From Halobacteriales archaeon QH_7_66_36 (GTDB lineage Archaea > Halobacteriota > Halobacteria > Halobacteriales > Haloarculaceae), in assembly GCA_003021175.1 (NCBI GenBank), contig PXQV01000012.1, positions 117,671-181,670 of the forward strand: a stretch of 64,000 bases of DNA, read 5' to 3'. Shown piece by piece: positions 55,378 to 63,847 of the stretch. Positions within the stretch are counted from its first letter, which is position 1; each line of letters begins with the position of its first letter. The notes below the pieces were generated by a model. The model searched no databases. It saw only the letters and a list, made by a program, of their open reading frames with translations, and was not told where the DNA came from. The position numbers and the translations under genes were made by a program.

Positions 55378-56637
55378 TTACGCGCGCTCCTCGATGCGCT
55401 CGACGATTTCGGCGGCGAACTCGCTGGTGGCGAGCTTCTCGCCGCCCTCGACCTGCCGTTCGATGTCGTAGGTGACGCGCTTCGCGGAGATCTGCGCCTC
55501 GACGGCGTCGCGCACGAGGTCCGCGGCGTCGTCCCAGCCGAGCCGTTCGAGCATGATGCGCCCGGAGAGGATCATCGCGCTCGGGTTCACCTTGTCCTGG
55601 CCGGCGTACTTCGGGGCGGAGCCGTGGACCGGCTCGGCGAGGACGCGCCCGTCACCGATGTTCGCGCCCGGCGCGATGCCGAGCCCGCCGATCTGTGCGC
55701 CCGCCGCGTCCGAGAGGTAATCGCCGTTGAGGTTCGGCATCGCGAGCACGTCGTACTGGTCCGTGCGCGTGAGGATCTGCTGGAGCATGTTGTCCGCGAT
55801 GCGGTCCTTGACGACGACGACACCCGGCGGCGCTTCGCCGTCGTGTTCGTCCCACAGTTCGTCCTCGGTGACGGTGCGCTCGGGGAACTCCTCGGCGGCG
55901 AGTTCGTACCCCCAGTCGCGGAAGGCACCCTCGGTGAACTTCATGATGTTCCCCTTGTGGACGAGCGTGACGGAGTCGCGGTCATTTTCGAGGGCGTACT
56001 CGATGGCCTGCCGGACCAGCCGCTTGGTGCCGAACTCGGTGATCGGCTTGATCCCGATGCCGACCGGGCCGTCGTGGATGGTGGCGTCGAAGCCCATCTC
56101 CTCCTCGACGAACTCGCGGACCTGCGCCACCTCGTCGGTGCCGGCGTCGAACTCGATGCCGGCGTACACGTCCTCCGTGTTCTCGCGGAAGTTGACCATG
56201 TCCATCTCGCTGGGGTCTTTCACCGGCGACGGAACCCCGTCGAGGTGGTAGGTCGGGCGCACGTTGGCGTAGAGATCCAGCTTCTTGCGGAGCGCGACGT
56301 TCAGCGAGCGGAAGCCGGCCCCGACGGGCGTCGTGAGCGGCCCCTTGATGGAGACGCGGAACTCCCGGAGCGCGTCGACGGTGTCGTCCGGGAGGTTCTC
56401 GTCGTAGCGCTCGCGGGCGGTCTCGCCGGCGTAGACGCGCATCCAGTTGATCTCTCGGCCCGTGGCCTCGGCGGCGGCGTTCAGTACCGACTGGGCCGCC
56501 GGTCCGACGTCGGTGCCGATGCCGTCTCCGTGAATGATGGGGATGATCGGGTCGTCGGGAACGACGAGTTCGCCGTCCTCGTAGGTCACCTTCGAGCCCT
56601 CGTCGGGGACTTCGATTTGATCGTACTCCGAAGACAT
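55378..56637 (-). CDS. icd: NADP-dependent isocitrate dehydrogenase
   Basis: 419 residues from the ATG at 56637 (MSSEYDQIEVPDEGSK). Substrate site GFRSLNVALRKKLDLYANVRP (Ser and Arg cluster), FRENTEDVYAGIEF, metal site NLNGDYLSDAAGA and cofactor loop HGSAPKYAGQDKVNPSA. Oxidises isocitrate to 2-oxoglutarate in the TCA cycle. Lys and Tyr in the AEPVHGSAPKYAG region favour NADP. Confidence 0.94.
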   Translation of the reverse strand: MSSEYDQIEVPDEGSKVTYEDGELVVPDDPIIPIIHGDGIGTDVGPAAQSVLNAAAEATGREINWMRVYAGETARERYDENLPDDTVDALREFRVSIKGPLTTPVGAGFRSLNVALRKKLDLYANVRPTYHLDGVPSPVKDPSEMDMVNFRENTEDVYAGIEFDAGTDEVAQVREFVEEEMGFDATIHDGPVGIGIKPITEFGTKRLVRQAIEYALENDRDSVTLVHKGNIMKFTEGAFRDWGYELAAEEFPERTVTEDELWDEHDGEAPPGVVVVKDRIADNMLQQILTRTDQYDVLAMPNLNGDYLSDAAGAQIGGLGIAPGANIGDGRVLAEPVHGSAPKYAGQDKVNPSAMILSGRIMLERLGWDDAADLVRDAVEAQISAKRVTYDIERQVEGGEKLATSEFAAEIVERIEERA

Positions 56638-56765
56638 TACCTCGGGCTTCCAAGTCGTCACGGAAAGGCGTACCGTTATCTGTCGTGGACGATCCGCCAG
56701 TATCGAGAACGACCCACAGACGACCGTTCGCAGCCGAGATCACACGGTCGGCCCGGACATCCGGA

Positions 56766-57086
56766 CTACGCCTGCTCGAACCGGTAGGTCATCACGTCGG
56801 CGTCCTCGTTCCACTCGAAGTTGCCGCCGTGGGCGCGTTGCATCCGCTGTTTGTACGCGTCGAGCGATTCCGACCCCTCTCGCTGGGCGTCGGCGTCGGT
56901 CATGTCGCCGAGTTTTCGCTCGCTGACCTCGGCCACCTCGAACGTCTCGCCGTTCAACTCGAAGGTGTCGCCCGCCTCGGCGTACTGGTTGCCCGCTCCC
57001 CGGGTGAGCTGTGTCATCTCGCCGTCCTGCACGGCCTGCTTCACGCGTCCGTTCGGCAACAGCGTGTCCACGTCGATTTCGGACAT
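56766..57086 (-). CDS. ASCH domain protein
   Basis: 106 residues from the ATG at 57086 (MSEIDVDTLLPNGRVK). ASCH-fold RNA-binding-type barrel: GEMTQLTRGAGNQYAEAGDTF, FEVAEVSERKLGDMTDADAQREG, SLDAYKQRMQRAHGG. ASCH proteins may bind RNA or modify nucleic acids; the role is unknown. R2 copy H lies just beyond its start. Confidence 0.82.
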   Translation of the reverse strand: MSEIDVDTLLPNGRVKQAVQDGEMTQLTRGAGNQYAEAGDTFELNGETFEVAEVSERKLGDMTDADAQREGSESLDAYKQRMQRAHGGNFEWNEDADVMTYRFEQA

Positions 57087-57135
57087 ACCCGCCGTTGGCG
57101 CTCCGACGACTAAAACCTCGGCGTGGGCGGTGAGG

Positions 57136-57552
57136 TAGTGTTCAGATACGCGGGTCGTCGCTCGGCTTCGCAACCGCGTCGGGTGGGACTGAAAGGGGCC
57201 GTTATCGGCGGCGGAGCCGCCGATTGCTCGGGAGAGCGTCGCTCTCCCGGTGGGCGCTACGGGAAGCCCGGCGACGCAAGCAGCGAGGGACCGGTGGTCC
57301 CTCGCTGTCGTCGGCGCGGAGCGCCGACTGCCCGAGGTGGGTGGGCGCTACGGGAAGCCCGGCGACGCAAGCAGCGAGGGACCGGAGGTCCCTCGCTGTC
57401 GTCGGCGCGGAGCGCCGACTGCCCGAGGTGGCTCCGCCACCTCGCCGCTTGCGTCGCCCGTCTTCGTCGAATGCGAGGCCGGCTCCGCCGGCCTCGAATG
57501 GTCGCGGCGGCACAGCCGCCGCGCACGCGCAGCCCCTTCCAGTCCCGCCCGC
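57136..57552 (+). repeat. R2 element, copy H, with triloop hairpin array and 91-bp duplication
   Basis: Starts TAGTGTTCAGATACGCGGG, with GGGACTGAAAGGGGCC near 57185-57200, and ends with an inverted GCCCCTTCCAGTCCCGCCC (57532-57550), so two elements meet tail to tail. Perfect hairpins: 57204-57224 (GGA), 57229-57249 (GTC), 57282-57306 (11+3+11, GGT), 57310-57328 (GGA), 57373-57397 (GGA), 57401-57419 (GGA), 57424-57444 (TCC), 57474-57496 (TCC), 57503-57523 (ACA). It fills the 606-bp gap upstream of the GTPase gene. Confidence 0.72.
57251..57432. repeat. 91-bp tandem duplication inside copy H
   Basis: Two units, from 57251 and from 57342, identical over about 90 bp except near their edges and in one hairpin loop (GGT at about 57293 against GGA at about 57384). 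A recent duplication within the hairpin array. Confidence 0.85.
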
Positions 57553-57692
57553 AGCAGTTGACCAACTTAGCATCGATGGTGGGACTTTCGAGATGTCTCC
57601 GGCCGTTCCACGAATGATTCAACGAAACCCAACCAGTACCGAGCTACGAGCGGACGGACGCGCTTATACGCGTCGGTGGTCAATCAGGTTCA

Positions 57693-58676
57693 ATGAGTGT
57701 TTTCGAATCGCTTCCGACGACCCCGCGGTCGGAGGAACTGATCGACAAGGCGTTCTCGCGGGGGGCGCGGGCCGGCCACGCCAAGGAGGGCATCGAGGCG
57801 CAGGAGTCGATGCTCCAGACGGCGGGCAACGTCCTCTCCGATAATCTCGGCAACGTCGTCACCTCGTGGCCGGACTTCGACGATCTGGATCCCTTTTACC
57901 GTGACCTCGCTGACGCCGTCGTTCGCCGCGAGGAGTTGGACGTGGACGCGCTCCGCCAGCACCTCAACGAGGTGATGTGGGCCTCACGCCAAGTCGAGGA
58001 GATCAAAAGCGAGTACCACGGCCGCCTCCGGAACGCCGACACCGACACCGCGCGCAAGCTCCGCAAGCAGGCCTTCGCCCGATACGCAGACGTGACCGAA
58101 TCCGTCGCAGAGGACTTGCTCGCCATCGGCGACGCCCGCGACGAACTGCGGACGCTCCCGGACATCCGCCCGGACGAGCCGGCCATCGTCGTCGCCGGCT
58201 ATCCGAACGTCGGCAAGTCGTCGTTCGTGAACCGCGTGACCCGCGCCTCGAACGAGGTGGCGACGTATCCGTTCACGACGAAGCAGATCCGCGTCGGCCA
58301 CTTCGAGCGCGACCGCATCCGGTATCAGCTCGTCGACACCCCCGGCGTCCTCGACCGACCGGCCGAGGACCGCAACGACATCGAAGCACAGGCCGTCTCC
58401 GCGCTGACGCATCTGGCGGACGCGGTGGTGTTCCTCCTCGACGCGAGCGGCAACTGCGGCTATCCGCTCGACTCGCAGGTGGCGCTCCGCGACGAGGTGG
58501 CGGCGATGTTCGCCGACGACACGCCGGTACTCACCGTCTGCAACAAGGCCGACGAGTCGCGAGCGGCGGAGGCCGACCGCTACATGAGCGTCGAAACCGG
58601 CGACGGCGTGGACGAGGTGCTCGACGCGGCCGTCGAGGCCGTCGGTTACGACATCGAACTGCCGTTCGAGGAGTGA
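57693..58676 (+). CDS. nog1: NOG1-type GTPase
   Basis: 327 residues. N-terminal helical NOG1 region (residues 1-160, EELIDKAFSRGARAG, RKLRKQAFARYADV) and an OBG-type G domain: G1 GYPNVGKSS, G3 VDTPGVLDRP, G4 NKAD. Eukaryotic Nog1 acts in large ribosomal subunit assembly, likely the role here. A TATA-like GCTTATACG lies about 27 bp before the ATG. Confidence 0.93.
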   Translation: MSVFESLPTTPRSEELIDKAFSRGARAGHAKEGIEAQESMLQTAGNVLSDNLGNVVTSWPDFDDLDPFYRDLADAVVRREELDVDALRQHLNEVMWASRQVEEIKSEYHGRLRNADTDTARKLRKQAFARYADVTESVAEDLLAIGDARDELRTLPDIRPDEPAIVVAGYPNVGKSSFVNRVTRASNEVATYPFTTKQIRVGHFERDRIRYQLVDTPGVLDRPAEDRNDIEAQAVSALTHLADAVVFLLDASGNCGYPLDSQVALRDEVAAMFADDTPVLTVCNKADESRAAEADRYMSVETGDGVDEVLDAAVEAVGYDIELPFEE

Positions 58677-59164
58677 GCGAGCAGTCGGTCGACCGCGAGG
58701 AGTCCGGCGACCGCCAGCAGGACACTCGCGGCCTCGACCGGCGTCGTCAACAGCCCGAGCGCGACGATGAGCGTGGTCGCACAGGCGGGCGCGTGCCGTA
58801 GGTCAGTGACGAGCATCCCGGCGGTCGTCAGGCCGAGCGCGACGACGCCGCTGACGGCCAGTCCGGCCCCGACGGTCGAGGTCGCCGCCGGGTAGGCAGT
58901 CATGCTCGCGCCCGACGCGAACAGGTGGTAGGCGAGGAGTCCCGCCGCGACACCGACGGCGTGGCCGCCGAAGACCCGCGCGGGGCGGGTCGTCTCGTCG
59001 TCGGGAGTGACCGCCAGCGCGTACGCCGACGGGCCGAGGCTAGGGAAGACGAACGGACGGCCGGTGAGCCACGCCACGGCCGCCAGCGCGGCGAGGAGGA
59101 GGGTCGCTCGACCGGTCACACGCGCCGCCCCCGTGCCACTGGACTGTACCTGTACGCGACTCAC
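58646..59164 (-). CDS. HPP family membrane protein
   Basis: 172 residues with about five membrane helices and a GTG start. HPP-type signatures FVFPSLGPSAYALAVTP and LRHAPACATTLIVALGL. Function not established; a cyanobacterial member is linked to nitrite transport. It overlaps the reductase upstream by 4 bp (GTGA) and the convergent GTPase gene by 31 bp. Confidence 0.84.
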   Translation of the reverse strand: MSRVQVQSSGTGAARVTGRATLLLAALAAVAWLTGRPFVFPSLGPSAYALAVTPDDETTRPARVFGGHAVGVAAGLLAYHLFASGASMTAYPAATSTVGAGLAVSGVVALGLTTAGMLVTDLRHAPACATTLIVALGLLTTPVEAASVLLAVAGLLAVDRLLAHSSNGSSMS

Positions 59165-59826
59165 CAGAACTTCACGCCCAGATCGTGAAGGTCGTCGTTC
59201 TCGCGGGCGAGATTGATCAACAGCGGGGTGAGCGACTCTATCTCGGCGGCGTTGGCGAGGCCGCCGGCGTCGACGGCGCGGAGGCCCTCGATGTCGTCGG
59301 CGAGGCCCATCACCGTCGCCTTGGCGTCCGCGTCGTCGCCGAAGACGGGCGTGTCCCAGTCGAAGGCCGCGTCGAGGTCGATGAGTCGGCCGGCCGCGAG
59401 ATTGTGGAACGCGCCGACGACGGGCACGCCGTCGGGAGCGTTGTCCGCGGCGAGCGCGGCGACGGAGCCGGTCGGCGGCGGGTTGTAGTGGAAGCCGTCG
59501 TCGTCGCGGCCCATGCCGACGGCCGGCGTGATGAGGATCGTGTCGTCGAGTCGGTCGGCGACGGCCTCCACCGTGTCCGCGATGTGGTAGGCGGGGACGG
59601 CGAGCACGGCCACGTCGGCGCGGTCGGCCGCCATCGCGTTCTCGAAGCCGGTTATCTTCCGGTCGTGACCGGCCGCTTCGAGGTCCGATTCGTACGTCTC
59701 GGCGCGTTCACGCGCCTTCTCCGGGTCGCGAGAGCCGATGACGATGTCGTGATCCGAGTCGCGCGCCCACCGGAGCGCGAGTCCCTGTCCGATGTCGCCG
59801 GTGCCGCCGAGGAGTGCGATTCGCAT
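59161..59826 (-). CDS. npdG: F420H2:NADP oxidoreductase
   Basis: 221 residues. NADP-binding LLGGTGDIGQGLALRWA with VIGSRDPEKA for the phosphate, then VLAVPAYHIADTVEAV, GAFHNLAAGRL, FGDDADAKATVMGLADDIEGLR. Moves hydride between F420 and NADP, linking to the F420 genes at 40-44 kb. Operon with the HPP gene. Confidence 0.92.
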   Translation of the reverse strand: MRIALLGGTGDIGQGLALRWARDSDHDIVIGSRDPEKARERAETYESDLEAAGHDRKITGFENAMAADRADVAVLAVPAYHIADTVEAVADRLDDTILITPAVGMGRDDDGFHYNPPPTGSVAALAADNAPDGVPVVGAFHNLAAGRLIDLDAAFDWDTPVFGDDADAKATVMGLADDIEGLRAVDAGGLANAAEIESLTPLLINLARENDDLHDLGVKFW

Positions 59827-59965
59827 ACCCGTCCTGCGGGCGGGGCAGGCCTAAGGGTTGCGCGACCGGAACGACTCACCGGTCACAGACGGTCCACTCG
59901 TCGTTGTGCCACCGTTCGAGCGACGTGCTGATCGTCGAGTTGGATCGGTTGTCCGCCGGGCCGGC

Positions 59966-60835
59966 TCACTCCAGCAGCGCCGGGAGGTCGTTGACGGAGT
60001 CGAGGACGGCACTCGCGCCCGCTCGCTCGAACTTCTCGCGGCCCGTCTCGCCGGAGAGACCGCCGGTCAACACGCCGACGCCGTGGTAGTCGCGGTCGGG
60101 GTCGGCCTCGGCGGCGTTGACCGCCGTTCGCACATCGTCGAGCGTGTCGCCCACAAACGCGACGGAATCGGCGTCGAACCGGTCGGCCAGCGTCACGAGC
60201 GCGCCGGGGGCGGGCTTTCCGGGGAGGGCGTCGTCCATCGTGAACCGGTGGTCGTCGGGCAGTTCCAGCCCGACGCGGTCCAGCGCGATGGCGGCCTCCG
60301 GCGCGGGCCGACCCGTGAGGATGCCGACGTCGAACCGCTCGAACAGCTCCTCGCGCACGTCCGACGCGAGCAGCGTCGGCTCGTCGTGGATGTAGCCCGG
60401 CGCGTCCAGATCCGGCTCGCTCCCCTCGATGTCGCGGTACAGCTCCGCGCCGAGATACAGCTGTTGGAACACCGCGCGGAGCCGGTCGCAGTCCCACTCC
60501 GCGTACGCCTGCTCGCGGTCGTGCGGGTCGAGGTGGTCCGCGACGACGGTCTCGGCGGCTCCGAGACCACCGCCGGAGGCGCTCACCTTGTCGGTGAACG
60601 TCTCCAGCGAGAGCGGGAAGCCGGCGCGGCGCGCGAGCCCGTACAGCGCCGCGGCGTAGGTGAGCTCCCAGTCGTTGTTGAAGCCGCCGGCGTCCTTGAA
60701 CAGCTGTATCTCCTCGCGGTCGATGCTGTCGCCGTACACCCGCTCGACCGATTCGACGATTGCGCGCCGGTAGGAGTCGGCCACGTCGACGAGCACTCCG
60801 TCGATGTCGAGCACGACCGCATCCGCCCGTATCAT
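59966..60835 (-). CDS. HAD superfamily hydrolase (TIGR01548 type)
   Basis: 289 residues from the ATG at 60835 ([16 protein letters not shown]). Nucleophile motif [25 protein letters not shown], lysine in [23 protein letters not shown]. Matches the subfamily IA group TIGR01548 by length and by the [19 protein letters not shown] cap. Substrate unknown. Overlaps UPF0146 by 4 bp. Confidence 0.85.
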   Translation of the reverse strand: MIRADAVVLDIDGVLVDVADSYRRAIVESVERVYGDSIDREEIQLFKDAGGFNNDWELTYAAALYGLARRAGFPLSLETFTDKVSASGGGLGAAETVVADHLDPHDREQAYAEWDCDRLRAVFQQLYLGAELYRDIEGSEPDLDAPGYIHDEPTLLASDVREELFERFDVGILTGRPAPEAAIALDRVGLELPDDHRFTMDDALPGKPAPGALVTLADRFDADSVAFVGDTLDDVRTAVNAAEADPDRDYHGVGVLTGGLSGETGREKFERAGASAVLDSVNDLPALLE

Positions 60836-61242
60836 CCTACCGGGTCGTTCCGCACGGTGGGTGTAAAGAGCGTCCCATTCGGCAGGGTTCGCGGGTTCGC
60901 GTCCACCGTCACCGGGTCGGCTCCCAGCGTCGTGAACGCCCACGTCGCGTCCGCGTCCCTCGCGAGGTCCACGAGCGGGCGCTGGAGCTCCGGCGGACAG
61001 TTCAGCGCGTACACGAGGTCTGCGCCGCGGTAGACGGCCGGGTCCGGGTGGACGGCGTCGTCACGGACGAAACTGACCTCTGCGGGAACCGACCGCTCGA
61101 CGACGTCCGTGGCGGCGACCTCGCGACCGCGACTCGCGAGTTCGGCGGCGACGGCCGGTCGGGTGCCGACGCCGATCTCGACGGCGCGGTCTGGTGCGCG
61201 CGCGGCGAGGGCATCGACGAGCGTGGCCCGGCCGCCTGTCAT
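60832..61242 (-). CDS. UPF0146 family protein
   Basis: 136 residues from the ATG at 61242 ([17 protein letters not shown]); an ATG at 61263 is an alternative. Rossmann-like [25 protein letters not shown], then [13 protein letters not shown]. The fold resembles methyltransferases but the role is unknown. Coupled to the HAD gene; divergent from the archaemetzincin. Confidence 0.86.
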   Translation of the reverse strand: MTGGRATLVDALAARAPDRAVEIGVGTRPAVAAELASRGREVAATDVVERSVPAEVSFVRDDAVHPDPAVYRGADLVYALNCPPELQRPLVDLARDADATWAFTTLGADPVTVDANPRTLPNGTLFTPTVRNDPVG

Positions 61243-61281
61243 GGCGGAACCCTTACCATCCATCTGGCCTAACGGTTTCGC

Positions 61282-61803
61282 ATGCACGCTGACATCGTTC
61301 CGGTGGGCGATGTCCCCGCGTCGGTCAAACGGCAGGCGTCCTCGGGGCTGCGGTCGGTTTACGACTGCGAGGTAACGATCCACGAGGCCCAGTCCGTCCC
61401 GGAGACGGCCTACGACACCTCCCGCAAGCAGTACCGCGCGGAGGAGTTCATCGAGCTCGCCTCCCGGACGGGCAGCGGCGAGAAGAACATCGCCATCACC
61501 CCGCACGACCTGTACTACCGCCGGCGCAACTACGTGTTCGGCCTCGCGTACCTCTCGGGCAACGGGAGCGTCATCTCCACCCACCGGCTCCAGACCTCCT
61601 CAGACGGCGGGCTCGCTGACAAACCCACCGGCGAGGTGTTCTCCGACCGCGTCCGCAAGGAGGTCGTCCACGAGATCGGCCACACGCTCGGTCTGGAACA
61701 CTGCGAGAACAACCGCTGTGTGATGAACTTCTCGCCGACGGTGCGGGAGGTCGACGTGAAAGAGGAGAACCTCTGCGGGAGCTGCCAGCGACAGGTGCTC
61801 TAA
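61282..61803 (+). CDS. amzA: archaemetzincin zinc protease
   Basis: 173 residues. Active-site motif EVVHEIGHTLGLEHC with the long HExxHxxGxxHC pattern, followed by NRCVMNFS and two C-terminal Cys (CGSCQ), the archaemetzincin signature. Probably a metalloprotease; physiological substrates are unknown. R1 copy 2 starts at its stop codon. Confidence 0.93.
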   Translation: MHADIVPVGDVPASVKRQASSGLRSVYDCEVTIHEAQSVPETAYDTSRKQYRAEEFIELASRTGSGEKNIAITPHDLYYRRRNYVFGLAYLSGNGSVISTHRLQTSSDGGLADKPTGEVFSDRVRKEVVHEIGHTLGLEHCENNRCVMNFSPTVREVDVKEENLCGSCQRQVL

Positions 61804-61860
61804 ACCCACTTTTTGCACGGGGGCCGGAGGCCCCCGCCAAAAACTTGGGGAAAATATGCG
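61801..61860 (+). repeat. R1 stop-codon-flanking element, archaemetzincin copy
   Basis: Begins with the stop codon: TAAACCCACTTTTTGCACGG, then an 8+3+8 hairpin (61818-61836, loop GGA), then CAAAAACTTGGGGAAAATATG. The flanks match the pdxS copy closely while the hairpin arms are different. Confidence 0.8.
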
Positions 61861-62926
61861 TGACCCCCTCCAGTCGCGCGGGTCGCTTTGCTCACCGCGC
61901 GGTAGTCGTCGCCCGTCTCGAGAAACGCTCTGCGTTTCTCGCGGGCTGCACGAGAGCTTCGCTCTCGTGAACGCTACGGAACCTCGCTTCGCTCGGTTCC
62001 GCGAACCGCGTGGCTGCGGAGCCGCCACGGGATATGTTGCTGGCTGAGCCGGCAACCCGCTCGCTTGCTTCGTTCGCTCACGGAGAGTCGTCGAAATGCT
62101 TCGTAGGAAACGAGTTCTCGAATCGGGCGTCGCCTGCTGGCGAAGGGTGGTGGCTCGGGTGAACGCCTCGTCACACGGGGCTCGGAGGGGGTAACTCTCC
62201 TCATCGCCACCGGCCGATCCTCCGACGAGCGAGCCACTAAACGTTGCTACTCTGGTCGAGGAGAGGGACGACCGGCGTGCGGCCGTCGCGCCGGCGTCCG
62301 AGTACGGACGCACGATGAGCGAGCACCATGGCACAGCGGTGGTGGTGGTTCGGCCCTACCCGTGTCGAACCACCGTGAGCCGCCCCGACACGAAACCGCC
62401 GGTCGCACGCGGTGGGGGTGGTATGCGGCGCGCGACCGGAGCGGGCCACACCGGTTCTGCCGGCGTCGGGCTGGGGGGTGACGACCGACGCCGACGAATC
62501 GGCACCGTCGTTCGGCCCGCGGCCGCGGTCGGTTTCACTTCGGGACATACGACGGTATGCGCCGGAGCCGTCTGTGTCGTTCCCCGAACATGTTCGTCCC
62601 CACATGCAGGACGGACTGGTTACGAGAGCGTGGGCTACGGGGAGAACGTGTAGGGTGACCGGGCGAGGCGGGGGGTAGGGTAGGTGGGGGGTGAGTCGGC
62701 CGGTTTCGGCACAGGCCCGGTTCACGTCGCGTCCACCGACCGACTGGGCTGGGACGCCAACAAGGTGTACAAGCCACATCCGATTAAGAACGTCCCCTAA
62801 GCTGTTTGGGAACGAGGGTCATATTCGTCGCTGGCATCGAGCACACGGCGGATCGACGGCGAAGTAACTGGATCGGATCGGAGCATTCGCCTCCGAACCC
62901 CCGACACTTTGGGGACGACGGGAATC
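61861..62926. other. 1.1-kb stretch without a recognised gene; hairpins at its left
   Basis: Two perfect hairpins (61919-61941, loop TCT; 61949-61969, loop TTC) and two imperfect ones follow R1. A different stem with 9-bp arms and a 13-nt loop is at 62344-62374. The right half has runs of G and no family-like protein in either strand. A structured RNA or a decayed gene is possible. Confidence 0.45.
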
Positions 62927-63790
62927 TCACTCGTCCCACGCGGCCATCGCGGCGTGCGTCTCGGCGACCGACCGGACGCCGGCCGCGTCCAGCGTCCCCC
63001 GCTCGGTGACGACGGCCGCGACCAACGCCGGCGGCGTCCGGTCGAAGGTTCGGTCGTGCACCGCGACGGCCGCGCTCCCGTCGTACAGGGCTGTCGGATC
63101 GCGCGGCTCCAGGTCGGGGTCGGTCGTCCCCGCCGGCGCGACTTTCGCCGCCGCGCAGACGGCGAGCAGCGGGACGCCTGCCCGGGCCGCGACGGTCGCA
63201 GCGGTTCGGGTGCCGACTTTGTTGACGACGCTCCCGTCGGAGAGGACAGCGTCCGCGCCGACGAGCACGGCGTCGACCGGTTTGGCCGCGAGTAGGTCGG
63301 CGACCGCAGCGTCCGGCGCGAGCGTGACCGTCGGTGTGTCGTCACGGCGCGCCAGCCGTTCGGCCGCCTCGCTCCCCTCGCCGCCCGGCCGCGATTCGAG
63401 GACGGACACGCGCCCGAGGTCGGCGCGGCCGAGTGCGTCGAGCACGGTGCCAGACCGCGAGAGCGTGAGCACCGACGGTCCGTCGAGTTCGGCAGCGGCG
63501 TTCGCGGCGGCGGCTTCGGCTGCCGTCTCGGCCTGCTCGCGGACCGCCGCCGCACGCTCCGCGACGGCTGCCGGCGTCCGGGCTTCGGCGTCGGCCATCA
63601 CCCGGTTGATCCGGTTGGCGACCGCGTGCATCGACGGGCGAGCGTCGCGGAGGTCGCGGGCGAGGGCCGCGACCGCGTCGTACTCGTCGGCCGCCGCCGC
63701 GCGCTCGCGGAGCGCGTCGAGCGCGAACCGAGAGAGCCACGCCGAGCCGTGGTCGGTGTCGGCCCGGAGCGTCGTAACGGGATCGTCCAT
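62927..63790 (-). CDS. eIF2B alpha/beta/delta family protein
   Basis: 287 residues from the ATG at 63790 (MDDPVTTLRADTDHGSAW). C-terminal Rossmann half with VDAVLVGADAVLSDGSVVNKVGT and VPLLAVCAAAKVAP; the N-terminal part is helical. Family members include translation factor eIF2B subunits, ribose-1,5-bisphosphate isomerase and methylthioribose-1-phosphate isomerase. Which one is unclear here. Divergent from the phosphoesterase. Confidence 0.86.
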   Translation of the reverse strand: MDDPVTTLRADTDHGSAWLSRFALDALRERAAAADEYDAVAALARDLRDARPSMHAVANRINRVMADAEARTPAAVAERAAAVREQAETAAEAAAANAAAELDGPSVLTLSRSGTVLDALGRADLGRVSVLESRPGGEGSEAAERLARRDDTPTVTLAPDAAVADLLAAKPVDAVLVGADAVLSDGSVVNKVGTRTAATVAARAGVPLLAVCAAAKVAPAGTTDPDLEPRDPTALYDGSAAVAVHDRTFDRTPPALVAAVVTERGTLDAAGVRSVAETHAAMAAWDE

Positions 63791-63847
63791 GTCCGAGCGG
63801 CGGGTGCCGGCGCGGAAGCTTTTGCGATCGGACGCGTACGGTCGCGT

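Noticed and set aside
62237-62779. 180-residue minus-strand frame in the gene-poor stretch
   Set aside because: Composition and lack of any recognisable fold suggest chance; a TATA-like TTCTTAATC upstream is not enough.
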